Shown: positions 27,947 to 38,712 of the stretch, piece by piece
Numbering within the stretch: the first letter of the stretch is position 1
How the letters are laid out: each line of letters starts with the position of its first letter
Assembly (NCBI GenBank): GCA_017305835.1
Contig: JAFKJY010000051.1
Location: 1 to 64,000 of the forward strand
From: Hyphomicrobiales bacterium
GTDB taxonomy: Bacteria > Pseudomonadota > Alphaproteobacteria > Rhizobiales > Rhizobiaceae
Direction: 5' to 3'
Length of the DNA stretch: 64,000 nt
The notes under the pieces: generated by a model
The model's input: only the letters and a program-made list of their open reading frames with translations
The model's database searches: none
What the model was told of the DNA's origin: nothing
Translations under genes and position numbers: made by a program

Positions 27947-28296
27947 CTTGGACTCCCCTTGTCGGCAGATTTGCGCACCGCGCCCTGTCGGATCCGTTCT
28001 TGTGCGGCCCGTGACGGTTTCGTCTCGCTTCTGGGACAGGGAGCGGCGCTGGAAACGAGATATGGCAAGGATGCTAGCGGCGCCCCAGCCATATGAGTAT
28101 CCGCCCTTTTCCACTATATTGATAACAAACGGCGATAAACGAAGCCAGCCGTTTGGCGGCTTGTTTATAGGGATATGCGCCCGTGGCTGCCGTGAACGGA
28201 GGCGCGCGAAACCGCGCCGTCCGCCGCTATGTCGCGAAAGACTTCAGGTCCACCGACAGGTCGGCGGCAAGGGCCGGATCGAGCCGGGAGCAGCGC
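27947..28296 (-). promoter_or_regulatory. Gene-free promoter region of the Dpp-type operon
   Basis: This 350-base stretch without a gene holds an AT-rich island at about 28090-28180 in GC-rich surroundings. Within it an imperfect inverted repeat spans 28135-28168 (ATAAACGAAGCC against GGCTTGTTTAT, one base unmatched). On the minus strand TATAGT follows closely as a possible -10. This is probably the promoter and operator of the binding-protein operon. No small ORF or terminator was convincing in the remainder. Confidence 0.45.
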
Positions 28297-28938
<642 letters not shown>

Positions 28939-28955
28939 CGCAATCCCCTTCACGT

Positions 28956-30053
28956 TCAAGCAGCCATCTCGGCGCCGACGGTCCCGCGCAGCGGCGCGGG
29001 ACGCTCGGCCCGTGTCGTCATCGTGATCCGGGCGCCGCTGTCGGACGAGCGGCCGACCGCCTCCATCGCCTCGAGCACGTGCAGCGCCAGTTCGCCGCTG
29101 GCCCGGTGCGGGCGGCCGGCGACGATCGCCTCGGCCATGTCGGCCAGGCCGAGCGAGCGGTAGTTGGCGTCGGCATAGGGCAGGTCGATCGCCACCTCCT
29201 CCCATTCGCCGCCCTTGCGCAGGAGCTGCACGGGGCCGCCGAAATAGTTCGGGTCGGGCACGACGAGCGTGCCCTCGGTGCCGTAGACTTCCAGCGGCGT
29301 GTGGCGGTGGCCGGCGACGTCGAAGCTCATGCCGATATGGACGATCGCGCCGTTCTCGAAGGCGAGCAGCCCGGCCATGTGGGTCGGCACCTCGACCGGG
29401 ATGACGGTTCCGGCGCGCGGCTGGCTGGTGATGGTGCGGGTCGGCCGCGGCGTCGCGGCGAGGCCCGCGACGGAGGCGATCGGCCCGAGCAGGTTGACGA
29501 GGTCGGTGATGTAATACGGCCCCATGTCGAGCATCGGCCCGCCGCCGGCCTCGTAGTAGAAGTCCGGGCTGGGATGCCAGCGCTCGTGGCCCGGGCACAT
29601 GAAATAGGCGGTGCCGCCGACCGGCTTGCCGATGGCGCCGTCGTCGACAAGGCGCCGCGCCACCTGATGGCCGCCGCCGAGGAAGGTGTCGGGCGCGCAG
29701 CCGACGCGCAGGCCGCGCTCGCGGGCGGCGGCGAGAAGGCGCACGCCGTCGGCATGGGTCACGGCGAGCGGCTTTTCCGAATAGACGTGCTTGCCGGCCG
29801 CGAGCGCCCGCAAGCCGACCTCGACATGCGCCTTGGGCACGGTGAGGTTGAGGATCACCTCGATCTCCGGGTCGGCGAAGACGGCGTCGAGCGGCTTCGC
29901 CCGCAGGCCGAACTCGGCCGCCCGCGCCTCGGCGGCGGCGGGGTCGAGGTCCCCGAGCGCCCTGATGTCGAGGATCGGGAAGCCGGCGGCCGCCTTGAGA
30001 TAGGCCCCCGATATGTTGCCGCAGCCGACGATGCCGATGCCTACCCGCCGCAT
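28956..30053 (-). CDS. Gfo/Idh/MocA-family oxidoreductase (ThuB-like position)
   Basis: This 365-residue NAD(P)-dependent dehydrogenase has a Rossmann motif (GIVGCGNISGAY) and the EKPLA lysine of the family (KHVYSEKPLAV), with GPYYITDL in the substrate domain. GGAG precedes the ATG at 30053. It sits between an importer ATPase gene and the thuA-like gene, the same gene set as the thu operon, so oxidation of a glycoside at C3 to a 3-keto sugar is a reasonable inference. An inositol-type or glucose-fructose-oxidoreductase-type role is the alternative. Confidence 0.88.
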   Translation of the reverse strand: MRRVGIGIVGCGNISGAYLKAAAGFPILDIRALGDLDPAAAEARAAEFGLRAKPLDAVFADPEIEVILNLTVPKAHVEVGLRALAAGKHVYSEKPLAVTHADGVRLLAAARERGLRVGCAPDTFLGGGHQVARRLVDDGAIGKPVGGTAYFMCPGHERWHPSPDFYYEAGGGPMLDMGPYYITDLVNLLGPIASVAGLAATPRPTRTITSQPRAGTVIPVEVPTHMAGLLAFENGAIVHIGMSFDVAGHRHTPLEVYGTEGTLVVPDPNYFGGPVQLLRKGGEWEEVAIDLPYADANYRSLGLADMAEAIVAGRPHRASGELALHVLEAMEAVGRSSDSGARITMTTRAERPAPLRGTVGAEMAA

Positions 30054-30092
30054 GATGATGCTTCTCCGTGAGTTGAGGCCGATCCGGCGCGG

Positions 30093-31157
<1,065 letters not shown>

Positions 31158-31161
31158 CGGC

Positions 31162-32052
31162 CTATCCCTTCACCGCGCCGGCGGCGATGCCGCGCACGAA
31201 CCAGCGGCCCGAGACGAAATAGATGACGAGCGGCACCAGCGCCGTCAGCAGCGTCGCGGCCATCTCCATGTTGTACTCGCGCTCGCCGAGCGTCGAGTTG
31301 ACCATGTTGTTCAGCTGCACGGTCATCGGCAGGTTGTCGCGGCCGGCGAAGATGAGGCCGAGAATGTAGTCGTTCCAGGTGTTGGTGACCTTGAGGATGC
31401 AGGCCACCACCAGCATCGGCCCGGAGAGCGGCAGCATGATGCTGAACCATGTGCGCCAGAAGCCGGCGCCGTCGACGCGGGCGGCCTTGAACAGTTCCTC
31501 CGGCAGCGAGGCGTAGTAATTGCGGAAGAGCAGCGTCATCACCGGCAGCGCGAAGACGACCTGCACGAAGACGATGCCGCCGAGATTGCCGAACAGGCCG
31601 AGCGTCGAGGCGATGCGCACAAGCGGGTAAAACAGCACCTGGTAGGGAATGAAGGTGCCGAACATCAGGATGGCGAACATCCAGTTCGCCCACGGGACGC
31701 GCCAGAAGGAGAGCGCGTAGCCGTTGATCATGCCGAGCAGGATCGCCAGCACGGCGCTCGGAATCGTGATGATGACGGAATTCCAGAAGCCGACCCTGAG
31801 CCCTTCGCAGCGCAGGCCCGTGCAGGCCGAGGTCCACGCCTTGATCCACGGCTCGACCGTCGGGTCGGACGGCCAGGCGAGCAGACCGCCCATCCTGATC
31901 TCCGCCATCGGCTTCAGCGAGGTCAGCACCATGACGTAGAGGGGGAACAGGAAGAACAGCGCCGCCACGATCAGGAAGGCGTAGATGCCGAGCCGCGCCC
32001 AGCCGAAATGGCGCGGGCGGGGGCCTTCTGGAACGATCGCGCCGGCGCTCAT
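31162..32052 (-). CDS. CUT1 sugar ABC transporter permease (MalG type)
   Basis: This 296-residue inner-membrane subunit has about six helices and the EAA loop EELFKAARVDGAGFWRTWF. The ATG at 32052 overlaps the stop of the preceding permease gene (ATGA); an in-frame ATG 13 codons upstream lies inside that gene and is less likely. A periplasmic loop near residues 70-85 contains two cysteines (ACTGLRCEG), which is unusual for MalG-type permeases and could form a disulfide. Confidence 0.93.
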   Translation of the reverse strand: MSAGAIVPEGPRPRHFGWARLGIYAFLIVAALFFLFPLYVMVLTSLKPMAEIRMGGLLAWPSDPTVEPWIKAWTSACTGLRCEGLRVGFWNSVIITIPSAVLAILLGMINGYALSFWRVPWANWMFAILMFGTFIPYQVLFYPLVRIASTLGLFGNLGGIVFVQVVFALPVMTLLFRNYYASLPEELFKAARVDGAGFWRTWFSIMLPLSGPMLVVACILKVTNTWNDYILGLIFAGRDNLPMTVQLNNMVNSTLGEREYNMEMAATLLTALVPLVIYFVSGRWFVRGIAAGAVKG

Positions 32053-32936
32053 GCGCGGCTCCTGCGGCGGGCGTTGCCCAGGAGCAGCCACGGCACGATT
32101 ACCGCCAGCAGCATCACCAGCAGCGAGGTCGAGGCGGCGGTGGCCAGCCCGATGTTCTGCCGCTCGAACAGATTGTCGACGATGAACTTGGCCGGCACCT
32201 CGGTGGCGCTGCCGGGGCCGCCGTTTGTCATGGCGACGACGAGGTCGTAGAGCCGCACCACGCCGATCATCATCAGCACGGCAGCCGTCAGGATCGAGCC
32301 GCGCACGGTGGGCAGGATGACGTGCAGATAGGCCCTCCAGGCCGGCACGCCGTCGACCTTCAGCGCCTTCCAGATCTCAGCGTCGACGCCGCGTATGCCG
32401 GCGAGCGCGATGACCATGACGAGGCCGGCGCCGTGCCAGATGGCAGCGATCACGATGGTGAAGATCGCCATGCGCTGGTTGACGATCCAGTCGAAGGTGA
32501 AGCTGGCGAAGCCGAGGTCGCGCACAACGTCCTGGATGCCCATGCCGGGATTGAAGATCCAGCGCCAGACCAGCCCGACGACGATGAAGGAGGTGGCGTA
32601 GGAATAGAGGAAGATGGTGCGGAAGACGCTCTCGCCCTTCACCCGCTGGTCGAGGAAGATGGCGAGCAGGAAGCCGACCACCAGCGTGCTGCCGATATAG
32701 GTCAGCCCGAAGATCACCATGTTGGCGAGCGAGGTGAGCCAGCGCGGGTTGGAGAACAGCGTGGCGTATTGCTGGAAGCCGACGAAGTTCCAGTTGGCCA
32801 GCATCTTCGAGCTGGTCAGCGAGACCAGCGCGGCCCAGCCGGTGCCGCCGACGAACAGGAACAGGACGACGCAGGCCGTCGGCAGCAGCGCGATCGCTGC
32901 CGCGACGGTACCCGTCTTCCAGCGGAAACCCGCCAT
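32049..32936 (-). CDS. CUT1 sugar ABC transporter permease (MalF/UgpA type)
   Basis: This 295-residue permease has an N-terminal helix, the large first periplasmic loop and the EAA loop AEIWKALKVDGVPAWRAYLH, and it contains the conserved TNGGPGSATEV. It begins 59 bases after the binding-protein gene; a strong hairpin fills most of that gap. It pairs with the MalG-type subunit to form the channel. Confidence 0.93.
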   Translation of the reverse strand: MAGFRWKTGTVAAAIALLPTACVVLFLFVGGTGWAALVSLTSSKMLANWNFVGFQQYATLFSNPRWLTSLANMVIFGLTYIGSTLVVGFLLAIFLDQRVKGESVFRTIFLYSYATSFIVVGLVWRWIFNPGMGIQDVVRDLGFASFTFDWIVNQRMAIFTIVIAAIWHGAGLVMVIALAGIRGVDAEIWKALKVDGVPAWRAYLHVILPTVRGSILTAAVLMMIGVVRLYDLVVAMTNGGPGSATEVPAKFIVDNLFERQNIGLATAASTSLLVMLLAVIVPWLLLGNARRRSRA

Positions 32937-32958
32937 GCGCCGTCCTCCGGGGGGGATT

Positions 32959-32989
32959 GTCGCCGGCGGCCTGCGCGGCCGCCGGCGAC
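32959..32989 (-). repeat. 12-bp stem-loop between binding-protein and permease genes
   Basis: GTCGCCGGCGGC and GCCGCCGGCGAC form a perfect 12-bp stem with a 7-base loop in the 59-base gap between the sugar-binding-protein gene and its permease gene. No T-run follows. The location matches the stem-loops at 11504-11530 and 59852-59883. Confidence 0.7.
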
Positions 32990-32995
32990 CGATGG

Positions 32996-34240
32996 CTACT
33001 GCGCCGACGCCAGCGCCGCGGCGAAGTTCTCGACGAAGGTGTCGAGCGAGCTGCCGGGCGCGTTCCACAGATCGGAGATCAGGTCGTTGAGCGCGCCGTT
33101 CAGCGTCGGCGACAGAAGCACGCCCTGCGAGGCGACGGCGACGCCGGGCGTAGCCACCCATTCGGCGCTCTTGGCCACGCAGGCGTCGAGGCCGGAACGG
33201 TCCGCGCCCTTCCAGAACGGCACCGAGCCGTTGTGGCTGGCGAACTTCGCCTGCACGGCCGGGTCGGACATCGTCTCGATCAGCAGCTTCTGGGCATCTG
33301 CCGCCGCCGGGTCGGACAGCTTCGGATAGAGGAAGACGCCGCCCTGGAGCTGGTAGCCGCCCTTCTCCAGCCCGAGGATGATGCAGCCATAGTCGATGTC
33401 CGGCTTCTGGCCAGCCTTGTTGAACTCGCCGCGCGCCCAGGTTCCCATCTGCATGAAGCCGGCCTGGCCGGTGATGACGAGGTTGGCGGTGTCGTTCCAG
33501 TTGCGACCGGGGCTGCCGGCGTCGGTATAGCCGGCGAGCTTGACGAAGGTCTCCAGGGCGCGGCGGAAGTCGGCCGACTTCACCGCGTCCTGCTTGTGGT
33601 CGGACATGACCTGCAGGTAGACGTCCTTGCCGCCGTCGCCCAAAAGCACGGCCCAGAAGAGCTGGGCTTCCCAGCTCTTCTGCCCGGCCATGGCGAGCGG
33701 GATCTTGCCGGCGGCCTTGAGCTTGTCGAGCGCGCCGATCAGCCCCTGCCAGTCGGCCGGCTCCGCGATGCCGGCGTCGGCCAGCACCTTCTTGTTGTAC
33801 CAGACGAAGTTCTGGCCGTTGAGCGCGGTCGGCACGACGTAGAAGGCGCCGTCGAGCTGGGCGGCGGCCGCCAGCGCCTCCGGCAGCTTGCCGCGCCAGT
33901 CGTTCGCCTCGGCGATGTCGTTCAGGTTGCGCAGCAGCCCGCCCTCGGCGAGCTCGACGAATTCGGGCCCTAGGTTGAACATGGCGGCCGCCGGCGGCGT
34001 GCCGCCGACGATGCGGTTGATGGCGGTGGACTTGGCAGCCGGCCCGCCGGCGACGGCGCTGTCCAGCCATTTGCCGCCGCGCTCCTCGAAAGCCTTGGCG
34101 AACTCGCCGATGGCGGCCGATTCGGAGGCCGACGTCAGGAAGTGGATGACCTCGGCCTGCTTCTCCTGGGCGATCGACGGCGAAACCGCGGCGGCCATCA
34201 ACACTGCCGCGGCGGCATGCAACTTCCAGTGCGCTTTCAT
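32996..34240 (-). CDS. CUT1 sugar ABC transporter solute-binding protein
   Basis: This 414-residue family-1 binding protein has a signal peptide cleaved near SPSIAQ-EKQ (about residue 24). Its mature part is typical (FVWYNKKVLADAG hinge, MGTWARGEFNKAG, GGVFLYPKLSDP). It is transcribed after the sulfatase (56-base gap, GGAGAAGGAC before the ATG) and before the permeases. The association with a sulfatase suggests a sulfated or otherwise substituted carbohydrate as ligand (inference). Confidence 0.92.
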   Translation of the reverse strand: MKAHWKLHAAAAVLMAAAVSPSIAQEKQAEVIHFLTSASESAAIGEFAKAFEERGGKWLDSAVAGGPAAKSTAINRIVGGTPPAAAMFNLGPEFVELAEGGLLRNLNDIAEANDWRGKLPEALAAAAQLDGAFYVVPTALNGQNFVWYNKKVLADAGIAEPADWQGLIGALDKLKAAGKIPLAMAGQKSWEAQLFWAVLLGDGGKDVYLQVMSDHKQDAVKSADFRRALETFVKLAGYTDAGSPGRNWNDTANLVITGQAGFMQMGTWARGEFNKAGQKPDIDYGCIILGLEKGGYQLQGGVFLYPKLSDPAAADAQKLLIETMSDPAVQAKFASHNGSVPFWKGADRSGLDACVAKSAEWVATPGVAVASQGVLLSPTLNGALNDLISDLWNAPGSSLDTFVENFAAALASAQ

Positions 34241-34296
34241 GTCCTTCTCCTCCACTCTCGTCTGCGTTCGGCCGGCGCCTCCACGCCGGCAATGCC

Positions 34297-35856
34297 TCAT
34301 GCGTCGCCGGCCTCCACGCGCTCCCGCGCGGCCGGGGCCGGATCGTCCCTTCGTGCCGGCGCGCTGCCGCGCGCGGCCAGATGCGCGCGCGTCGGCGCGC
34401 CCTCGCGCGGCAGCCCGAGCCGGGCGAACTGCTCGGGCGGCGCGTCCGTCTGCCGCATCAGGTCGAGCAGGCGTGCGATCATCGCCAGCTCGACCGCCTC
34501 GTCCTCGATCGGGCTCTGCTGGCCGGGATCCGCCGCGAGGTCGTAGAGCAGCGTGCCGAAGCGCTGCAGGTCGCCATAGGTGAAGCCCGGCACGCGCAGC
34601 GTCCTGAGTCCCTTGGTGAAGGAGAACGGCTCGGCCAGCGTCGCGCCGGCCAGTTCCTCCACGCTGAAGCGCCGCCAGATGCGCGTCGGCATCAGCGTGT
34701 ATTCGTAGAGCGGGCCGTTCTCCGTGCTCGTGCTGGCGCGCATGTAGACGTAGCGGCCGTCGGTCACGCAGACATGCGCGCCGAAGGCGCCGAACAGGCC
34801 GCGGCCGCGCGAGCCGCCGGCCCCGGCCCGGATCGGCATGCCCTGCATGTCGGGCGTGCGCGCCACGCCGAAGAGGTCGAGCAGCGTCGCCGGCATGTCG
34901 ATCATCTGCACGAAGGCGTCGCTGCGCTCGCCGCGCCGGCGGCCGCGCGGGTCCCAGACGAAGAGCGGCGTGCGCGCGATCTCGTTGTAGAAGGGCTGCA
35001 GGTTCTTGGCCCACCAGCCGTGCTCGCCGAGCAGGAAGCCGTGGTCGGTGCACACGATCAGCATCGTGTCGTCCCACAGGCCGAGTTCGTCCATCGCGTC
35101 GAGGACGCGGCCGAGCGAGCGGTCGCACATCGACACCAGCGCGGCGTACTCGGCGCGCGCATGGGCGAGCACGTCCTCGCCATGCGTGGCCGGCGCGTAG
35201 GCGGGCCAGTCGAAATGCGGCCCGTCATAGTCGTGCGGATAGAGGTCCTTGTAGTGCTGCTGGGTGAAGAACGGCTCGTGCGGGTCGAAGGTCTCGATCT
35301 GCAGGAACCAGCGGTCCTGCCCGGCATTGACGCGCATGAAGTCGAGGCCCGCGTCGAAGGTGCGCGTCTGCGGCTGCTCGGCCTCGGTGGCGAGATAGGT
35401 GCGGTTGACCCAATCCTGCCGCCACATCGGCTTGTCGATCGCGACGAGCACGTCGGGGATCTGCGGGTCGCCGACATGGCCCTTCCAGGCGTCGCCCTCC
35501 TGGCCGCGGAAGAACTCCCAGCTCGAATAGCGGGTGTGGAAGGTGGCGCCGCCATCCTCGAAATAATGCTGATGGTCGGTGACCAGATGGGTGTAGACGC
35601 CGCTCGACTTCAGCATCTCCGGCATCGAATCGTCGAACGGCTCGAGCGGCCCCCAGCCGCGGTGCAGGAAATTGTAGCGGCCGGTGTGCAGCTCCCGTCG
35701 CGCCGGGATGCACGGCATCGAGCCGATCCACGAATTGTCGTAGGTGACGGTGCGCTCGGCGAGCCGGGTGAAGTTCGGCGCCACCACGTAGTTCCCGCCA
35801 TAGGGCGGCAGCATGTGGCGGTTCAGCGAATCGAACAGCACCATGATCGCCTTCAC
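34297..35856 (-). CDS. Formylglycine-dependent sulfatase, cytoplasmic
   Basis: This 519-residue type I sulfatase has the complete C-x-P-x-R-x4-T-G signature, CIPARRELHTG with Cys49, which must be converted to formylglycine. The metal aspartate is in LFDSLNRH (Asp9) and VCTDHGFLLGEHGWW supplies the later Asp-His. GTG at 35856 overlaps the PadR stop as GTGA and has GGAGG 9 bases upstream. This start leaves no signal peptide; an ATG four codons inside gives the same result. Cytoplasmic action would require the sulfated substrate to be imported first, which fits its place just ahead of the importer genes. No formylglycine-generating enzyme lies in the window. Confidence 0.92.
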   Translation of the reverse strand: MKAIMVLFDSLNRHMLPPYGGNYVVAPNFTRLAERTVTYDNSWIGSMPCIPARRELHTGRYNFLHRGWGPLEPFDDSMPEMLKSSGVYTHLVTDHQHYFEDGGATFHTRYSSWEFFRGQEGDAWKGHVGDPQIPDVLVAIDKPMWRQDWVNRTYLATEAEQPQTRTFDAGLDFMRVNAGQDRWFLQIETFDPHEPFFTQQHYKDLYPHDYDGPHFDWPAYAPATHGEDVLAHARAEYAALVSMCDRSLGRVLDAMDELGLWDDTMLIVCTDHGFLLGEHGWWAKNLQPFYNEIARTPLFVWDPRGRRRGERSDAFVQMIDMPATLLDLFGVARTPDMQGMPIRAGAGGSRGRGLFGAFGAHVCVTDGRYVYMRASTSTENGPLYEYTLMPTRIWRRFSVEELAGATLAEPFSFTKGLRTLRVPGFTYGDLQRFGTLLYDLAADPGQQSPIEDEAVELAMIARLLDLMRQTDAPPEQFARLGLPREGAPTRAHLAARGSAPARRDDPAPAARERVEAGDA

Positions 35857-36470
35857 GCGGGGGACCCTCCCCCGGCACCGGAGACCAGCCGCAGCCTCGG
35901 CGCGCCCGCCTCCTCCTCGCGCTCGATGACGGCGATCGTGTCCTTCAGCCAGACGATCCAGGCGTCGATCTGCTGGGCGCCCCACTGATGCGCGAGATCG
36001 AAGCGGCGCTGGACGGCCGTCGCCTCGCCGCCGATCGGGAGCTGGAGGTCCTTCAGCTTGCGGTCGCGGCCGCGATAGGTGGCGACCTGGTCGATGCGTG
36101 CCTCGAGCTCGACATGCAGCAGCTTGAGCGTGGCCTCCTTGCCGAGGAAGCCGGAATAGTGGAAGCGCAGCGAGAATTCCGGGTCGGTGAAGCGGCTGGG
36201 CGGGATGTAGGGGCTCGACAGCCAGTCGAGGAAGACCGCGGCGCCGTCCTCGGTCAGCCGGTAGGTCTTGAAGTCCGGCAGGCCCTCGCGATGGGTGACG
36301 GCGAACTCGACCCATCCGTCCTTCACCATCCGGCCCATGGTCCGGTAGATCTGGCTGAGCTGCGTGTTGGACCGCATGAAGCGGCCGAAGCTGTCCAGGA
36401 ACTTCTTGAGGTCGTAGCCGGTCTGCGACTTCAGCGCCAGCGAACCGAGCAGCAGATATTCCAGGCTCAT
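35853..36470 (-). CDS. PadR-family transcriptional regulator
   Basis: This 205-residue PadR regulator has an N-terminal winged helix (SLEYLLLGSLALKSQTGYDLKKFL, then QIYRTMGRMVKDGWVEF) and a C-terminal helical dimerisation domain (Vir_C type, to about residue 180). GGGAGG lies before the ATG at 36470. It is the first gene of the sulfatase-importer operon, and its stop overlaps the sulfatase start. A strong inverted repeat lies 34 bases upstream, suggesting that it represses its own operon. Confidence 0.92.
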   Translation of the reverse strand: MSLEYLLLGSLALKSQTGYDLKKFLDSFGRFMRSNTQLSQIYRTMGRMVKDGWVEFAVTHREGLPDFKTYRLTEDGAAVFLDWLSSPYIPPSRFTDPEFSLRFHYSGFLGKEATLKLLHVELEARIDQVATYRGRDRKLKDLQLPIGGEATAVQRRFDLAHQWGAQQIDAWIVWLKDTIAVIEREEEAGAPRLRLVSGAGGGSPA

Positions 36471-36503
36471 CCGCGTCCTCCCCTCCGCACAATGACTATT
36501 GCA

Positions 36504-36537
36504 CAATGCACTATGATACAAGTGGTATAGTGCATTG
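36504..36537. promoter_or_regulatory. Candidate PadR operator between padR and the enolase-superfamily gene
   Basis: CAATGCACTAT (36504-36514) and ATAGTGCATTG (36527-36537) are perfect 11-bp inverted arms around a 12-base centre. An outer TGACT (36493-36497) and AGTCA (36538-36542) extends the symmetry. It sits 34 bases before padR and 112 bases before the divergent enolase-superfamily gene, so it could govern both. It is the strongest dyad seen in the window. Confidence 0.65.
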
Positions 36538-36648
36538 AGTCATAGGGGGCGCAAATCGAGCGGCACGGCCCATTGACAACGGAGCCGGCCGTTGACCTTT
36601 TCACGCACGAGATCTGCGGACAGGCGCAGGACCATGAGGAGGGCGCGC

Positions 36649-37773
36649 ATGCGCGGATCGGCATTCGACTTCAGGGTTGACGCGTTCGCGGTCGCCGTCC
36701 TGCGCGCGCCGATCGCGACGCCGGTGAAGACCTCCTTCGGGGTGATGAGGGACAGGCCGGCCGTGTTCCTGCGCGTCACCGACGAAGCGGGGCGGCACGG
36801 CTACGGGGAAGTGTGGTGCAACTTTCCGACGGTGGCGGCCGAGCACCGGGCGCGGCTCGCGCAGGAGGTGGTCGGGCCGCTGCTGCGGACGCTGCTGCCG
36901 GACGCCGAAGGCCGGATCTACGCGCGGCTGATGGAGCGCCTGCACGTGCTCGCCCTCCAGAGCGGCGAATGGGGGCCGCTGCGGCAGGTGAGCGCCGGCT
37001 TCGATGCCGCGATGCATGACCTCGCCGCCCGCCGCGCCGGCCTTCCTCTCTACCGCTTTCTGGACGGCGAAGGCGCCCGCTCGCGGATCGGGGCCTATGC
37101 CAGCGGCATCGGCCCGGAGACGCCGGGCGCGACCGCGAAGGCCGCGGCGGCGGCCGGCCACGCCGCCTTCAAGGTCAAGGTCGGCTTCGGCCGCGACACC
37201 GACCTCGCCTCGCTGGAGGCGATGCGCGCCGCGATCGGCGCGGGCGGGACGCTGATGGCGGACGCCAACCAGGGCTGGGCGCTCGACGAGGCGCTGGCCC
37301 GCAGCGCCGAATATGCCGCCTTCGATCTGCGCTGGCTGGAGGAGCCGCTGCGCGCCGACCGGCCGCTCGACGAGTGGCGGCGCCTCGCCTCACATGCCGC
37401 CTTCCCGCTGGCGGCGGGCGAGAACGTCAACGAGACCGACGACTTCGAGGCGATGATGACGGCCGGCGTGGTCGGCACCATCCAGCCCGACCTGGCGAAA
37501 TGGGGCGGCGTGTCTGGCTGCCTCGACGTCGCGCGCCGCGCCCTGCGGCACGGCGTCACCTATTGCCCGCATTTCCTCGGCGGCGGCGTCGGGCTGGTGG
37601 CGTCGGCGCATGTGCTGGCCGCGCAGGGCGGCGACGGGCTGCTCGAGATGGACGTCAACCCCAACCCGCTGCGCGACGACCTGACCGCCGCGCTGCTCGT
37701 GGTGGAGGACGGCAGGATCATGCTTCGCGACGAGCCGGGCCTGGGCCTCACCCCCGACCATCTGTTCGGGTAA
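36649..37773 (+). CDS. Enolase-superfamily (mandelate racemase/muconate-lactonizing type) enzyme
   Basis: This 374-residue enzyme has metal ligands Asp205 (MADANQGW), Glu231 (LEEPL) and Glu258 (AAGENV), a catalytic KVK with Lys177, and the second-half CPHF with His308. It probably dehydrates or epimerises a carboxylate. GGAGG lies about 6 bases before the ATG at 36649, which favours this start over an ATG at 36634. It is divergent from the padR-sulfatase operon and shares its candidate operator. It may act on an acid formed from the sugar imported there (inference). Confidence 0.88.
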   Translation: MRGSAFDFRVDAFAVAVLRAPIATPVKTSFGVMRDRPAVFLRVTDEAGRHGYGEVWCNFPTVAAEHRARLAQEVVGPLLRTLLPDAEGRIYARLMERLHVLALQSGEWGPLRQVSAGFDAAMHDLAARRAGLPLYRFLDGEGARSRIGAYASGIGPETPGATAKAAAAAGHAAFKVKVGFGRDTDLASLEAMRAAIGAGGTLMADANQGWALDEALARSAEYAAFDLRWLEEPLRADRPLDEWRRLASHAAFPLAAGENVNETDDFEAMMTAGVVGTIQPDLAKWGGVSGCLDVARRALRHGVTYCPHFLGGGVGLVASAHVLAAQGGDGLLEMDVNPNPLRDDLTAALLVVEDGRIMLRDEPGLGLTPDHLFG

Positions 37774-37788
37774 GGCGGGGCTGACGCC

Positions 37789-38688
37789 TCAGCCGCGCTT
37801 CGACGTCGCCAGCCGCCACAGATAGGGCAGCGCGACGCCGGCGATGATGATGCCCGTCGCCATCAGGTCGAGCGCGCTCACCTCCGCCCCGATCAGCAGC
37901 CATGCCACCGCGACGCCGATCACGGGCGCGGTCGCCGCGGTCAGCCCGACCCAGGAGACGGTGAGCCGCGACAGGGCGAAGTTGAACGCGACATAGTTGA
38001 AGACGGTCATGAACAGGATCAGGTAGGCGAGCGCGAGCACGCTGGTGCCGCCGTCCAGCGCCGGCGGGTCCCAGCCGGTCGCGAGCACGATGACGATCCC
38101 CATGAGCACGCCGCCGGAAAGCTGCAGCGTCGCGGACTGGAACCAGGTGTTGCGGCCCCGGTTCATGAAGCGCGCGATCACCGAACTCAGCGACGAACAC
38201 ACGACGCCGGCGAGCACCAGCCCGTTGCCGACCCAGTCCGCGCCGCCGGCGGCCGCGCGGTCCGACAGCATCAGCGCCAGCCCGCCGAGCCCGATCAGGC
38301 CGCCGGTCGGAAAGGTCCAGTGCAACGGCTCGCCGAGGATCAGCCGGGCGAGGAAGGGGCCGAGCAGCGGCAGGAAGCCCCAGATGAGGGCGATGCTGAT
38401 GCCGTCGGTGCGCGCCGCCCCCGCGATGCCGAGGCCGAACACCAGCCCGGGCGCCATCATCCCCCACGCCACGTTGAGCCCGGTATGGAGGCGAAGCGGC
38501 GGAAGCCGGCCGCGCATGAAGAGCACCGCCCACATCAGCACGGCGGCGAAGCCGACCTGGATCAGCATCAGCGAGCCGGCATTGGTCTGCGGCGCCAGCA
38601 CCTTCTGGACGATGAGGCCCGCCTGCCAGACGACGACCGACAGCAGCGACGCCGTCAGCCCCGGCCCATCGACACCTTCGCGATGCAT
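37789..38688 (-). CDS. EamA/DMT-superfamily transporter
   Basis: This 299-residue membrane protein has about ten helices arranged as two EamA repeats, with the family NYVAFNFALSRL stretch in the second repeat and a late EVSALDLMATGIIIAGV. DMT exporters carry metabolites or amino acids. It ends a six-gene minus-strand run that begins with the RidA-like gene and is convergent with the enolase-superfamily gene. Export of an amino acid or a by-product of the deacetylase / aldolase pair is possible but unproven. Confidence 0.88.
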   Translation of the reverse strand: MHREGVDGPGLTASLLSVVVWQAGLIVQKVLAPQTNAGSLMLIQVGFAAVLMWAVLFMRGRLPPLRLHTGLNVAWGMMAPGLVFGLGIAGAARTDGISIALIWGFLPLLGPFLARLILGEPLHWTFPTGGLIGLGGLALMLSDRAAAGGADWVGNGLVLAGVVCSSLSSVIARFMNRGRNTWFQSATLQLSGGVLMGIVIVLATGWDPPALDGGTSVLALAYLILFMTVFNYVAFNFALSRLTVSWVGLTAATAPVIGVAVAWLLIGAEVSALDLMATGIIIAGVALPYLWRLATSKRG

Positions 38689-38712
38689 TGGTTGACCCCG
38701 GCCTGCGTCCGT

